Shown piece after piece: positions 1 to 5,571 of a stretch of 6,533 nucleotides of DNA; within the stretch, counting starts at the first letter, position 1; each line of letters starts with the position of its first letter. The notes under the pieces were generated by a model. It saw only the letters and a list, made by a program, of their open reading frames with translations, made no database searches and had not been told where the DNA came from. The DNA is from Gammaproteobacteria bacterium. GTDB lineage: Bacteria; Pseudomonadota; Gammaproteobacteria; Eutrophobiales; Eutrophobiaceae. Location of the stretch: the NCBI GenBank assembly GCA_016844485.1, contig JAENIZ010000070.1:1-6533 (forward strand), read 5' to 3'. A program made the position numbers and the translations under genes.

Positions 1-18
1 ATTGAAGTTAGACTGTAG
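1..18 (+). CDS. hisF: 3' end of imidazole glycerol phosphate synthase subunit HisF (partial)
   Basis: The first eighteen bases read in frame 1 as I-E-V-R-L followed by a TAG stop, two bases before the hisI start codon. A short C-terminus of this kind is what many proteobacterial HisF proteins have, and hisF directly upstream of hisI is the standard order in this group. Only five residues are visible, so the call rests mainly on gene order. HisF is the cyclase subunit that, with HisH, makes imidazole glycerol phosphate. Confidence 0.55.
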   Translation: MEVRL

Positions 19-20
19 CT

Positions 21-419
21 ATGCCGGTCCCTGCAAACACGTCCTGGCTCGACGAGATCAACTGGAACAGCGACGGCCTGGTACCTGCCGTTGCGCAGGA
101 TGTCAACAGCGGCAAGGTGTTGACGCTTGCCTGGATGGACCGTGAGGCCTTGTATATGACTGTGCAGAAAGGTCAAGCCGTATACTGGTCACGTTCCAAA
201 AAACGGCTGTGGCGCAAAGGTGAGGAATCCGGGCACACCCAGGAGGTCCAGGAAATCTATCTCGATTGCGACAAGGATACGATTGTATTGAAGGTAATCC
301 AGGCCGGAGGTATCGCGTGCCACACAGGCAGGCAAAGTTGTTTTTTCCACCGGTTGGAAAACAACCGCTGGATTGAGTCAGAACCGGTTATCAAAGACCC
401 GGGAGATATTTATTCATGA
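21..419 (+). CDS. hisI: Phosphoribosyl-AMP cyclohydrolase HisI
   Basis: Cytoplasmic enzyme for the third step of histidine synthesis: it opens the adenine ring of phosphoribosyl-AMP to give ProFAR. The 132-residue protein is full length for a stand-alone HisI. Visible family signatures are the YWSRSKKRLWRKGEESGH stretch (residues 55-72), the acidic metal site D82-C83-D84-K85-D86, and the zinc-ligand cysteines C83, C100 and C107, the last two in the CHTGRQSCFF block. There is no HisE domain fused at the C-terminus; HisE is encoded separately 57 bases downstream. The ATG at 21 is two bases after the stop of the presumed hisF, which suggests translational coupling; no strong Shine-Dalgarno is visible. 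The family assignment is secure. Confidence 0.97.
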   Translation: MPVPANTSWLDEINWNSDGLVPAVAQDVNSGKVLTLAWMDREALYMTVQKGQAVYWSRSKKRLWRKGEESGHTQEVQEIYLDCDKDTIVLKVIQAGGIACHTGRQSCFFHRLENNRWIESEPVIKDPGDIYS

Positions 420-476
420 TATTTCCCCGTACAGTGTGTATTCGTTGCACGTTGGAAAACAAAAAGATATACCGGC

Positions 477-809
477 ATGACTGATAATGTACTCAAACGG
501 CTGGCAGATACTCTTGAGGCGCGCAAGACTGCCGATCCCGCCACCTCCTATGTGGCCAGTCTCTATGCGCAGGGGCTGGATGCCACCCTGAAAAAGATCG
601 GGGAGGAGGCAACGGAACTGATAATCGCTGCAACCTCGGGAGAAAAAGCCGCTATAATTCACGAAACAGCCGATCTCTGGTTTCATACCCTGGTCATGCT
701 GGCCCAATCAGGACTGGGACCGGAAGCTATCCTGATGGAACTTGAGCGGCGTTTTGATCAATCCGGTCTTGAAGAAAAGGCAAAGCGAAAAACACCGCAG
801 CAATTCTGA
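477..809 (+). CDS. hisE: Phosphoribosyl-ATP pyrophosphatase HisE
   Basis: Hydrolyses phosphoribosyl-ATP to phosphoribosyl-AMP and pyrophosphate, the second step of histidine synthesis, so it feeds HisI encoded just upstream. The 110-residue all-alpha protein belongs to the MazG-like NTP pyrophosphatase superfamily. Its metal-binding pattern is visible: KKIGEEATE at residues 39-47 (E43, E44, E47) and E63-T-A-D66 in the following helix, then LWFHTLV. The C-terminal SGLEEKAKR stretch (residues 96-104) is also typical of HisE. The start at 477 lacks a clear Shine-Dalgarno, but no better in-frame start precedes the conserved region. It lies between hisI and tatA on the same strand, the usual proteobacterial arrangement. 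Confidence 0.96.
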   Translation: MTDNVLKRLADTLEARKTADPATSYVASLYAQGLDATLKKIGEEATELIIAATSGEKAAIIHETADLWFHTLVMLAQSGLGPEAILMELERRFDQSGLEEKAKRKTPQQF

Positions 810-840
810 CAAGACACACCCTGTTATGTGGAGATAAATT

Positions 841-1092
841 ATGGGCATTAGTATCTGGGAATTATTGATTGTCCTGCTCATTGTCGCCTTATTGTTTGGC
901 ACCAAAAAACTCCGCAATATGGGTGGCGATCTGGGCAGCGCCATTAAAAGCTTCCGTAACGCCATGAAGGGCGGCGAAGACGACTCAGCATCATCGGCCG
1001 ATGAAAATCCCAAGGGCGGCAGGGTCATTGAAGGAGAAGTTGACTCCGGGGCAGATACGTCAAAAGATAAATCCTTAGATAATAGTTCCTGA
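841..1092 (+). CDS. tatA: Sec-independent protein translocase subunit TatA
   Basis: Pore-forming or membrane-thinning subunit of the twin-arginine translocase, which exports folded, often cofactor-containing proteins across the inner membrane. The 83-residue protein has the standard TatA plan: a short N-terminal membrane helix (about residues 5-20), the FGTKKL hinge (residues 19-24), an amphipathic helix with GGDLGSAIKSFRNAMKGG (residues 28-45), and an acidic, disordered tail. The position near the N-terminus that is Gln8 in E. coli TatA is Glu (E7) here. A Shine-Dalgarno GGAG at 830-833 sits seven bases before the ATG. The hinge and amphipathic helix separate it from TatB, which is encoded next. 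It is the only TatA/TatE-type gene in the window. Confidence 0.97.
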   Translation: MGISIWELLIVLLIVALLFGTKKLRNMGGDLGSAIKSFRNAMKGGEDDSASSADENPKGGRVIEGEVDSGADTSKDKSLDNSS

Positions 1093-1132
1093 ATTTCAGG
1101 GACGTGCTGCAGCATACATTTCTTAATCATCC

Positions 1133-1435
1133 ATGTTCGATATCGGCTTCTGGGAATTGATTGTCATTGCCATCGTGGCTTTACTGGTAATCGGACCCGA
1201 TCGCCTGCCCGGATTTGCCCGCGAAGCGGGAAGATCAATCAGCAAACTGCGGCGGATCATTAATAACACCCGGCGGGAACTGGAGCGTGAATTGAAACTG
1301 AATGAACAGACAGGTTTGGGACAACAATTGTCCGAACTTGATGACCTGATGCGTGATGCCCCGGATCAGGACCCGGACTATGCGGTGCGTCTGCAAAAAA
1401 AGAATAAAGAAACCGACACTAACACTGGAACATAG
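1133..1435 (+). CDS. tatB: Sec-independent protein translocase subunit TatB
   Basis: Works with TatC as the receptor for twin-arginine signal peptides. The 100-residue protein starts MFDIGFWELIVI, closely matching the TatB N-terminus, including the conserved membrane glutamate E8. The hinge is GPDRLP (residues 21-26), the TatB form rather than the FGTKKL of TatA. A charged amphipathic helix rich in Arg and Glu (about residues 27-56) follows. The tail is short: E. coli TatB has about 171 residues, so most of the variable C-terminal region is missing, which is common and not evidence of truncation. No Shine-Dalgarno lies close to the ATG at 1133, 40 bases after the tatA stop. It sits between tatA and tatC in the standard order. 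Confidence 0.96.
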   Translation: MFDIGFWELIVIAIVALLVIGPDRLPGFAREAGRSISKLRRIINNTRRELERELKLNEQTGLGQQLSELDDLMRDAPDQDPDYAVRLQKKNKETDTNTGT

Positions 1436-1446
1436 GTTCTTGCCCG

Positions 1447-2229
1447 ATGGCGGAATATCCACCTGATCATAACGATCTTGTCCGCGAACAATCTTTTCTC
1501 ACGCACCTTATAGAATTGCGTGAACGTCTGTTACGCAGCCTTTTATGCGTGTTAGTTATTTTTTTAGCCCTGTTTTACTTCGCCAATGACCTCTACAGTC
1601 TTGTTGCCACCCCATTGCTCAAACATCTAGCTGTAGGCAGCACGATGATCGCGACCGATGTCGCGGCTCCCTTTTTAACGCCAATCAAACTTACCTTTTT
1701 TCTCTCTTTGTTCCTGGCAATGCCTTACATCCTCTATCAGGCCTGGGCATTTATCGCGCCCGGTCTGTATGAAAATGAACGGCGTTTTGCGCTGCCCTTG
1801 CTTATTTCCAGTATTGCCCTGTTTTATACGGGCATCGCCTTTGCTTTTTTTGTGGTCTTCCCCCTGCTGTTCGGATTCCTGACTGCCGTGGCCCCTGAAG
1901 GTGTTACCGTGATGACCGATATCAGCCGGTATCTGGATTTTATCCTGCAGATCTTTCTTGCCTTCGGCCTCGCATTTGAAGTGCCTGTTGCAACTATTTT
2001 ACTGGTCTGGTCAGGTTTCACGTCGGTGGAATCACTACAGCATAATCGTCCCTATATTATTGTTGCGGCATTTGTTGTCGGTATGGTACTGACGCCCCCT
2101 GATGTACTTTCACAAATCCTTCTGGCGCTGCCTATCTGGTGGCTATTTGAGCTGGGGTTGTTTTTTTCCCGCAAATTTACCCGGCACCAGAATGATGTGA
2201 AAGCCACTATTCATGCAGGTGAAAAATAA
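1447..2229 (+). CDS. tatC: Sec-independent protein translocase subunit TatC
   Basis: Core membrane subunit of the Tat translocase, binding the twin-arginine motif of substrates. The 260-residue length and roughly six hydrophobic segments fit the family. Recognisable signatures are FLTHLIELRERLLRS near the cytoplasmic N-terminus (residues 17-31), YQAWAFIAPGLYENERR (residues 97-113) with the acidic loop implicated in signal-peptide contact, FGLAFEVP (residues 173-180), and LTPPDVLSQ (residues 215-223) followed by a final hydrophobic segment. The start is 11 bases after the tatB stop; a weak TAGG overlaps that stop. It is the last gene of the his-tat block, since the next gene runs convergently. 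The complete tatABC set implies the organism exports folded periplasmic proteins. Confidence 0.98.
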   Translation: MAEYPPDHNDLVREQSFLTHLIELRERLLRSLLCVLVIFLALFYFANDLYSLVATPLLKHLAVGSTMIATDVAAPFLTPIKLTFFLSLFLAMPYILYQAWAFIAPGLYENERRFALPLLISSIALFYTGIAFAFFVVFPLLFGFLTAVAPEGVTVMTDISRYLDFILQIFLAFGLAFEVPVATILLVWSGFTSVESLQHNRPYIIVAAFVVGMVLTPPDVLSQILLALPIWWLFELGLFFSRKFTRHQNDVKATIHAGEK

Positions 2230-2257
2230 TTTACGGAACGCGGGATTTCTCTGACAT

Positions 2258-2287
2258 GAGATAGTGATACTTTACGCGTCACATCTT
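2258..2287 (+). terminator. Possible hairpin terminator downstream of tatC
   Basis: In the convergent gap between tatC and the rhodanese gene, AGAT at 2259-2262 and GTGA at 2264-2267 (one bulged A at 2263) pair with TCAC at 2279-2282 and ATCT at 2283-2286. This gives an eight-pair stem, extendable by one G-T pair, around an 11-base loop. Only a short pyrimidine run (TTCT) follows, so it is a weak candidate for an intrinsic terminator of the his-tat transcript. A smaller stem, CGGG/CCCG at 2291-2302 with a four-base loop, lies just downstream. Position favours a terminator; the missing U-tract argues against one. Confidence 0.3.
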
Positions 2288-2324
2288 TCTCGGGTCTGCC
2301 CGGTTGTCTTGACGCTACTCCAAG

Positions 2325-2339
2325 ATAATCAGGATTGTT
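2325..2339. repeat. 15-bp direct repeat, copy 1
   Basis: The 15-base string ATAATCAGGATTGTT occurs here and again, identical and in the same orientation, at 2880-2894. This copy overlaps the end of the minus-strand rhodanese gene and contains its stop codon and last codons. The flanking bases are not alike beyond the 15 positions. Confidence 0.7.
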
Positions 2340-2763
2340 CCCAGGGGAGATTGCGGTGCCGCCAGCCGTTGATGGTACTGCGATGCTTCTTGCCGTCCAG
2401 ATCGCCTTCAAAACCCTCATCAACATTGTAAACGTTCTTGAATCCTTGCCGCTCCAACTCCTCGGCTGCAGCCAGAGAACGCTTCCCGCTACGGCATATG
2501 GTCAACACAGGCACGGATTCGATATCTTTGCCTCCCTGCCTGGCAGCAAGAGTTGCTCTTACCTTATCCACGAACTGCGGATTAACCGCCCAACCAGGGG
2601 GTTCTTTCCACGGGATGTTGATGGCATTGGCCGGATGGCCTACATATTCATATTCCATGCTGGTGCGCACATCGAACAACGTTGCGTCCGGATCAGATTG
2701 CAGGATGTCCCAGGCCTGAGGAGGCGTAATCCCTTTTATTGCGTGACCAGTCATATCTTTCAT
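2329..2763 (-). CDS. Single-domain rhodanese-like sulfurtransferase
   Basis: A 144-residue single rhodanese domain without signal peptide or membrane segment, so probably cytoplasmic. The domain starts with ITPPQAWDIL (residues 12-21), continues with LFDVRTSMEYEYVGHPANAI (residues 29-48, the conserved D-V-R and G-H-x-x-A-I pattern), and carries the catalytic loop C90-R-S-G-K-R-S96, whose cysteine would carry the persulfide. The C-terminal GFEGDLDGKKHRS and GWRHRNLPW stretches match a longer subgroup than GlpE or PspE (about 105 residues). The sulfur donor and acceptor cannot be read from sequence; thiosulfate, glutathione persulfide or a protein persulfide are possible. It is divergent from an ArsR-family regulator 213 bases away, which suggests it is a regulated target. 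M4 is an alternative start; neither has a clear Shine-Dalgarno. Confidence 0.9.
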   Translation of the reverse strand: MKDMTGHAIKGITPPQAWDILQSDPDATLFDVRTSMEYEYVGHPANAINIPWKEPPGWAVNPQFVDKVRATLAARQGGKDIESVPVLTICRSGKRSLAAAEELERQGFKNVYNVDEGFEGDLDGKKHRSTINGWRHRNLPWEQS

Positions 2764-2879
2764 CGTATCTAAAAAATAATATTAAATGCCCGGCAAAAAG
2801 AACATGTTAAATACGGCCCGATCGATCATACATCCTGTTCCGGAATTTACCACATGGACTTCCCTTCCAGACACCTTCA

Positions 2880-2894
2880 ATAATCAGGATTGTT
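2880..2894. repeat. 15-bp direct repeat, copy 2
   Basis: Second identical copy of ATAATCAGGATTGTT, at the left edge of the AT-rich promoter region upstream of the arsR-type gene. It is 555 bases from copy 1, and the pair encloses nearly all of the rhodanese gene plus half of the divergent intergenic region. Confidence 0.7.
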
Positions 2895-2900
2895 ATAACA
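2891..2900. promoter_or_regulatory. Palindrome TGTTATAACA, possible regulator site
   Basis: A perfect 10-bp palindrome between the two divergent promoters, partly overlapping the second copy of the 15-bp repeat. ArsR-family dimers bind AT-rich dyads, so it could be a binding site for the adjacent regulator. It is short enough to arise by chance in AT-rich DNA. Confidence 0.25.
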
Positions 2901-2908
2901 TAATAAAA

Positions 2909-2936
2909 TTGATATATAATAATTCTTTGATATATT
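2909..2936 (+). promoter_or_regulatory. Candidate sigma-70 promoter and operator of the arsR-type gene
   Basis: TTGATA at 2909-2914 and TATATT at 2931-2936 are separated by 16 bases and lie about 40 bases before the regulator's start codon, a good fit to a sigma-70 promoter. The 9-mer TTGATATAT occurs exactly twice, at 2909-2917 and 2927-2935, with an 18-base period, and GATATAT recurs at 2963-2969. The second copy sits in an imperfect dyad, GATA-TAT-TATC, at 2929-2939. Repeats that overlap both promoter boxes are what autorepression by an ArsR-type dimer would look like. An alternative -10, a perfect TATAAT at 2915-2920, has TTGTTA 19 bases upstream. Function is inferred. Confidence 0.4.
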
Positions 2937-2976
2937 ATCCGCTTATAAATTCTATTACTTCAGATATATAACATTA

Positions 2977-3321
2977 ATGAATATTGCCGCCAAAAAAATG
3001 GCCTCTGCCGGACGCGATCTCATGCCCCTTGAGTTCCTGAAAATGGCTGCAGAGTGTCTCAAGTGCGTTGCGCATCCGCACCGACTGAGAATTATCGAGA
3101 TACTGTTCCGGGGGAAATTCCCGGTGGATGACATCGCTGGCATGTGTGAGTTATCACAACCCGCCACCAGCGGACACCTGCGTTTGATGGAGGCAAAGGG
3201 ATTGCTTAAAAGTGAACGGCATGGTCGCGTGGTTTACTACACCGTGGCGGAGCCTCAATTGAAAGGCATTATCGATTGTGTGCGCGGACGATGTGCCGCC
3301 ATGGAGAACACGGCAAAATAA
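2977..3321 (+). CDS. ArsR/SmtB-family winged-helix repressor, possibly thiol- or sulfur-responsive
   Basis: A 114-residue winged-helix DNA-binding protein. Seen in order: helix AAECLKCVAHPHRLRIIEIL (residues 24-43, with the family's HPxRLxI signature), helix-turn-helix DDIAGMCELSQPATSGHLRLM (residues 51-71, recognition helix about 60-71), wing ERHGRVVYYTV (residues 80-90) and a C-terminal helix. Cysteines are at 27, 30, 57, 101 and 106. The CxC arsenic/cadmium motif of ArsR/CadC and the C-terminal His/Asp zinc site of SmtB are both absent. The cysteines of helix 1 (27, 30) and the last helix (101, 106) could be close in the folded dimer, as in redox-sensing ArsR proteins, but the positions differ from SqrR/BigR, where one cysteine follows RLxIL. 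M8 and M16 are alternative starts; M16 fits many relatives. Its divergent position makes the rhodanese gene its likely target. Confidence 0.88.
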   Translation: MNIAAKKMASAGRDLMPLEFLKMAAECLKCVAHPHRLRIIEILFRGKFPVDDIAGMCELSQPATSGHLRLMEAKGLLKSERHGRVVYYTVAEPQLKGIIDCVRGRCAAMENTAK

Positions 3322-3348
3322 GCGCAGTTAATCACACCCAAGCAAGTC

Positions 3349-3417
3349 CAAATCTGTTCACCTCTGTTCATGCGTCCTGGTCCGGGGTCAAGCGGAGACA
3401 TCAAGCGATCAGATTTG
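3349..3417. repeat. Short inverted and direct repeats between the arsR-type gene and ilvE
   Basis: The 172-base gap between the regulator and ilvE contains CAAATCTG at 3349-3356 and its reverse complement CAGATTTG at 3410-3417, 53 bases apart. It also has a tandem TCTGTTCA at 3353-3360 and 3363-3370. No coding region is visible. Possible readings are a leader structure, operator sites or remnants of a dispersed repeat; chance is also plausible for strings this short. Confidence 0.3.
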
Positions 3418-3479
3418 TCACACCATATCGATTTATGATGGAATACCAAACGTTATCATCACTTCAATATATTTAACTT

Positions 3480-3485
3480 AAGGAG
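3480..3485 (+). promoter_or_regulatory. Strong ribosome binding site of ilvE
   Basis: AAGGAG lies eight bases before the ATG at 3494. It is the best Shine-Dalgarno in the window and fixes the ilvE start. Most other genes here have weak or no recognisable sites. Confidence 0.8.
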
Positions 3486-3493
3486 ATGTCCGG

Positions 3494-4414
3494 ATGTCGA
3501 TGGATGATCGCGATGGCGTCATCTGGCTGGACGGAAAACAGGTGCCGTGGCGCGAAGCCAAAACCCACGTGCTTACTCACACCTTGCACTATGGCATGGG
3601 TGTATTTGAAGGTGTGCGTGCCTATCATGCCAAACAAGGTACGGCCATATTTCGCTTGCAGGAACATACTAACCGTCTGTTTCGCTCGGCGCATATATTG
3701 CGCATGACGATGCCATTCGATAAGGCAACTATCAACCAGGCATGCTGCGCGGCCGTCCGCGATAACCAGCTTGACACCGCCTACATCCGGCCGATGTGTT
3801 TCTATGGTGCGGAAGGCATGGGGTTGCATGCGAAAAATCTCAAGGTCCATGTCATGATCGCCGCCTGGGCCTGGGGTTCTTATCTGGGCAGCGAGGCGCT
3901 GGAGCATGGGATCAGGATCAAGACCTCCTCATATACCCGGCACCATGTCAACAGCACGATGTGCAAGGCCAAGGCCAATGGTAATTACATGAATTCCATG
4001 CTCGCGCTGCAGGAGGCGCTGGATTGTGGTTACGACGAGGCATTACTGCTTGACCACGAAGGTTACGTAGCAGAAGGCAGCGGCGAAAATATCTTTATCG
4101 TTTGCGATGGTGAGCTGTTCACGCCAGAACCTACCTCCGCACTGGAAGGCATTACGCGCGATACCATCATGACACTGGCCGCAGACGCCGGTTTGAATGT
4201 GAAAGAAAAACGCATTACACGCGATGAGGTCTATTCCGCAGACGAGGCGTTCTTCACGGGGACGGCTGCGGAGGTCACGCCGATACGCGAACTGGACGGT
4301 CGGGTCATCGGCAATGGCAGGCGTGGCCCGATTACTGAACGCCTGCAGACGCTTTATTTTGATCAAATCCAGGGGCGCCGGTCACACTATCCCGAATGGT
4401 TAAGTTACCTATGA
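3494..4414 (+). CDS. ilvE: Branched-chain amino acid aminotransferase IlvE
   Basis: Pyridoxal-phosphate enzyme (fold type IV) that reversibly transfers the amino group of glutamate to the 2-keto acids of valine, leucine and isoleucine, the last step of their synthesis. The 306 residues match the usual length. Seen: HYGMGVFEGVRAY (residues 32-44), the YIRP motif (residues 97-100) of branched-chain enzymes, the PLP lysine K160 in KANGNYMNS, AEGSGENIF (residues 193-201) with E194 placed to bind the pyridine nitrogen, LEGITRDTI (residues 217-225), and FFTGTAAEVTP (residues 253-263) at the phosphate and substrate site. These separate it from D-amino acid transaminase and aminodeoxychorismate lyase. 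It opens the second plus-strand block, so its promoter should lie in the preceding 172 bases, but I see no convincing one. Confidence 0.97.
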   Translation: MSMDDRDGVIWLDGKQVPWREAKTHVLTHTLHYGMGVFEGVRAYHAKQGTAIFRLQEHTNRLFRSAHILRMTMPFDKATINQACCAAVRDNQLDTAYIRPMCFYGAEGMGLHAKNLKVHVMIAAWAWGSYLGSEALEHGIRIKTSSYTRHHVNSTMCKAKANGNYMNSMLALQEALDCGYDEALLLDHEGYVAEGSGENIFIVCDGELFTPEPTSALEGITRDTIMTLAADAGLNVKEKRITRDEVYSADEAFFTGTAAEVTPIRELDGRVIGNGRRGPITERLQTLYFDQIQGRRSHYPEWLSYL

Positions 4415-4429
4415 TAATCTTTACTGATC

Positions 4430-4624
4430 ATGAATAGCGGGAAAAACAAAATACCTAACGATCGACGCAGTTATGAGATCACCCGCCAGCAATTGCCCCT
4501 GCATTGTCCCTTATCAGACATGAGCCTGTGGAATTCGCACCCGCGTGTTTATTTGCCTATAGAAAAGACAGGAACTGCCAAGTGCCCCTATTGCGGGACT
4601 GAATTTACACTGAAAGATAACTAG
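4430..4624 (+). CDS. Small CHCC-type zinc-finger domain protein
   Basis: A 64-residue protein that is almost entirely one zinc-finger domain of the zf-CHCC family (Pfam zf-CHCC), which also includes the mitochondrial complex I subunit NDUFS6. Predicted zinc ligands are C26, H37, C52 and C55, in LPLHCP, MSLWNSHPRVYLPIEKTG and KCPYCGTEF. The strongly conserved centre leaves little doubt about the family. Its biochemical role in bacteria is not established. The start is 15 bases after the ilvE stop, so it is almost certainly co-transcribed with ilvE, a pairing I recall in beta- and gammaproteobacteria. No strong Shine-Dalgarno is visible, so coupling to ilvE translation is likely. There is no signal peptide or membrane segment, so it should be cytoplasmic. 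Confidence 0.93.
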   Translation: MNSGKNKIPNDRRSYEITRQQLPLHCPLSDMSLWNSHPRVYLPIEKTGTAKCPYCGTEFTLKDN

Positions 4625-4647
4625 CGCGAAAATTCCCGCCGGGCTGA

Positions 4648-5571
4648 ATGATGACCCAATACAAGCCGAAAACCATCATCATCTGGCGGATCAGCGACGG
4701 CAGATCCGGGCACAATACACAGAGCCGTGGTCTGGTGAATGCCCTGGAAAAACTTACTCCATGCGTTTGTCATGATATCGAAGCGATGGCTCTCAAATCC
4801 GGGCTTGCGCAGTATTTATTGAAACAATATCGTCCGGGCAATGATTTACCTGATCCCAATTTGATTATCGGCGCGGGACACGGCACACATCTATCCCTGC
4901 TGTGCGCACAACACGCCCGTGGCGGGCGGACTGTTGTTATTATGAAGCCCAGCTTGCCATTCGGATGGTTCGATTACTGTCTCATACCTGAGCATGATAA
5001 TCCGCCGGATGATAAACACACCCTTGTAACTCGCGGGGCAATCAATATGGTGACCGCCTCGAAACAACATCAGGATAATCAAGGATTAATGTTGATCGGC
5101 GGCCCTTCGAAACATTTCTGTTGGGATAGCGGCGCCATATTGAAACAGATTAAAACCATACTGGAACGCACGGCCCATGTTTCCTGGAAAATTTCAGATT
5201 CGCCACGCACGCCGGAAAACATGTGTGACGCCCTTGCCAGGTTGCATTATCCCAATGCACACTTCATGCCTCACAAAACCACAGGCCCTGACTGGGTTGC
5301 AAGTCAACTTGCAACCGCAGGGAATGTCTGGGTCAGTGAAGACAGTATATCGATGATTTATGAATCCCTTACCTCCGGCGCGGCAACCGGGATATTGCAT
5401 GTCCCGGTAAAAAAGCAGGGAAAAATCAACCATGACATTCAAACACTGAATGACAACGGCATGATCACAACATTCGAAGCCTGGCAAAATGGCGCTCTTC
5501 TTTCACCTCCCGCCGAGATGTTGAATGAAGCGGCGCGTGCTGCTAAATACTTGCTTGAGATATACCATTGA
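4648..5571 (+). CDS. ELM1-family (DUF1022) protein, GT-B-like fold, function unsettled
   Basis: A 307-residue protein matching the ELM1/DUF1022 family, named after the plant mitochondrial fission factor ELM1 but widespread in proteobacteria, where its role is not established. Motifs seen: WRISDGRSGHNTQSRGLVNAL (residues 13-33), GAGHGTH (75-81), VVIMKPSLP followed by FDYCLIPEHDNPP (96-120), LMLIGGPSKHFCWD (147-160), SDSPRTPE (183-190) and VSEDSISMIYESLTSG (229-244) before a terminal helix. The glycine-rich loops and the late SEDS-E-S-G segment resemble the donor-site half of GT-B glycosyltransferases, so a sugar-nucleotide role is a reasonable inference. There is no signal peptide. It starts at either of two adjacent ATG codons (4648 or 4651) with a weak site. 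It overlaps the next gene by four bases, and a glycosyltransferase follows, which favours a role in surface polysaccharide. Confidence 0.9.
   Translation: MMTQYKPKTIIIWRISDGRSGHNTQSRGLVNALEKLTPCVCHDIEAMALKSGLAQYLLKQYRPGNDLPDPNLIIGAGHGTHLSLLCAQHARGGRTVVIMKPSLPFGWFDYCLIPEHDNPPDDKHTLVTRGAINMVTASKQHQDNQGLMLIGGPSKHFCWDSGAILKQIKTILERTAHVSWKISDSPRTPENMCDALARLHYPNAHFMPHKTTGPDWVASQLATAGNVWVSEDSISMIYESLTSGAATGILHVPVKKQGKINHDIQTLNDNGMITTFEAWQNGALLSPPAEMLNEAARAAKYLLEIYH

Noticed and set aside
708..1130. Minus-strand 140-codon open frame across hisE and tatA
   Set aside because: It runs opposite two unmistakable genes and its translation has no recognisable domain.
841..1435. tatA and tatB as two TatA paralogues
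   Set aside because: The hinge motifs differ (FGTKKL versus GPDRLP) and the second protein has the MFDIGF-x-EL start typical of TatB, so this is a normal tatAB pair.
2291..2302. CGGG/CCCG hairpin as the main terminator after tatC
   Set aside because: The stem has only four pairs and no U-run follows; it is noted only as a minor element next to the longer candidate hairpin.
2335..2772. Long plus-strand open frame (145 codons) opposite the rhodanese gene
   Set aside because: It is antisense to a clear rhodanese with an intact catalytic loop; its own translation shows no family signature.
2802..2809. AACATGTT palindrome and TTAACA as a minus-strand promoter for the rhodanese
   Set aside because: No acceptable -10 box lies at 16-18 bases; the nearest AT-rich hexamer is about 19-20 bases away and matches poorly, so I did not call a promoter.
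2786..2971. Plus-strand 61-codon open frame between the rhodanese and regulator genes
   Set aside because: It lies in the AT-rich promoter region, has no Shine-Dalgarno, and its C-terminal half is low-complexity I/N/Y-rich translation of that DNA. It resembles no known protein.
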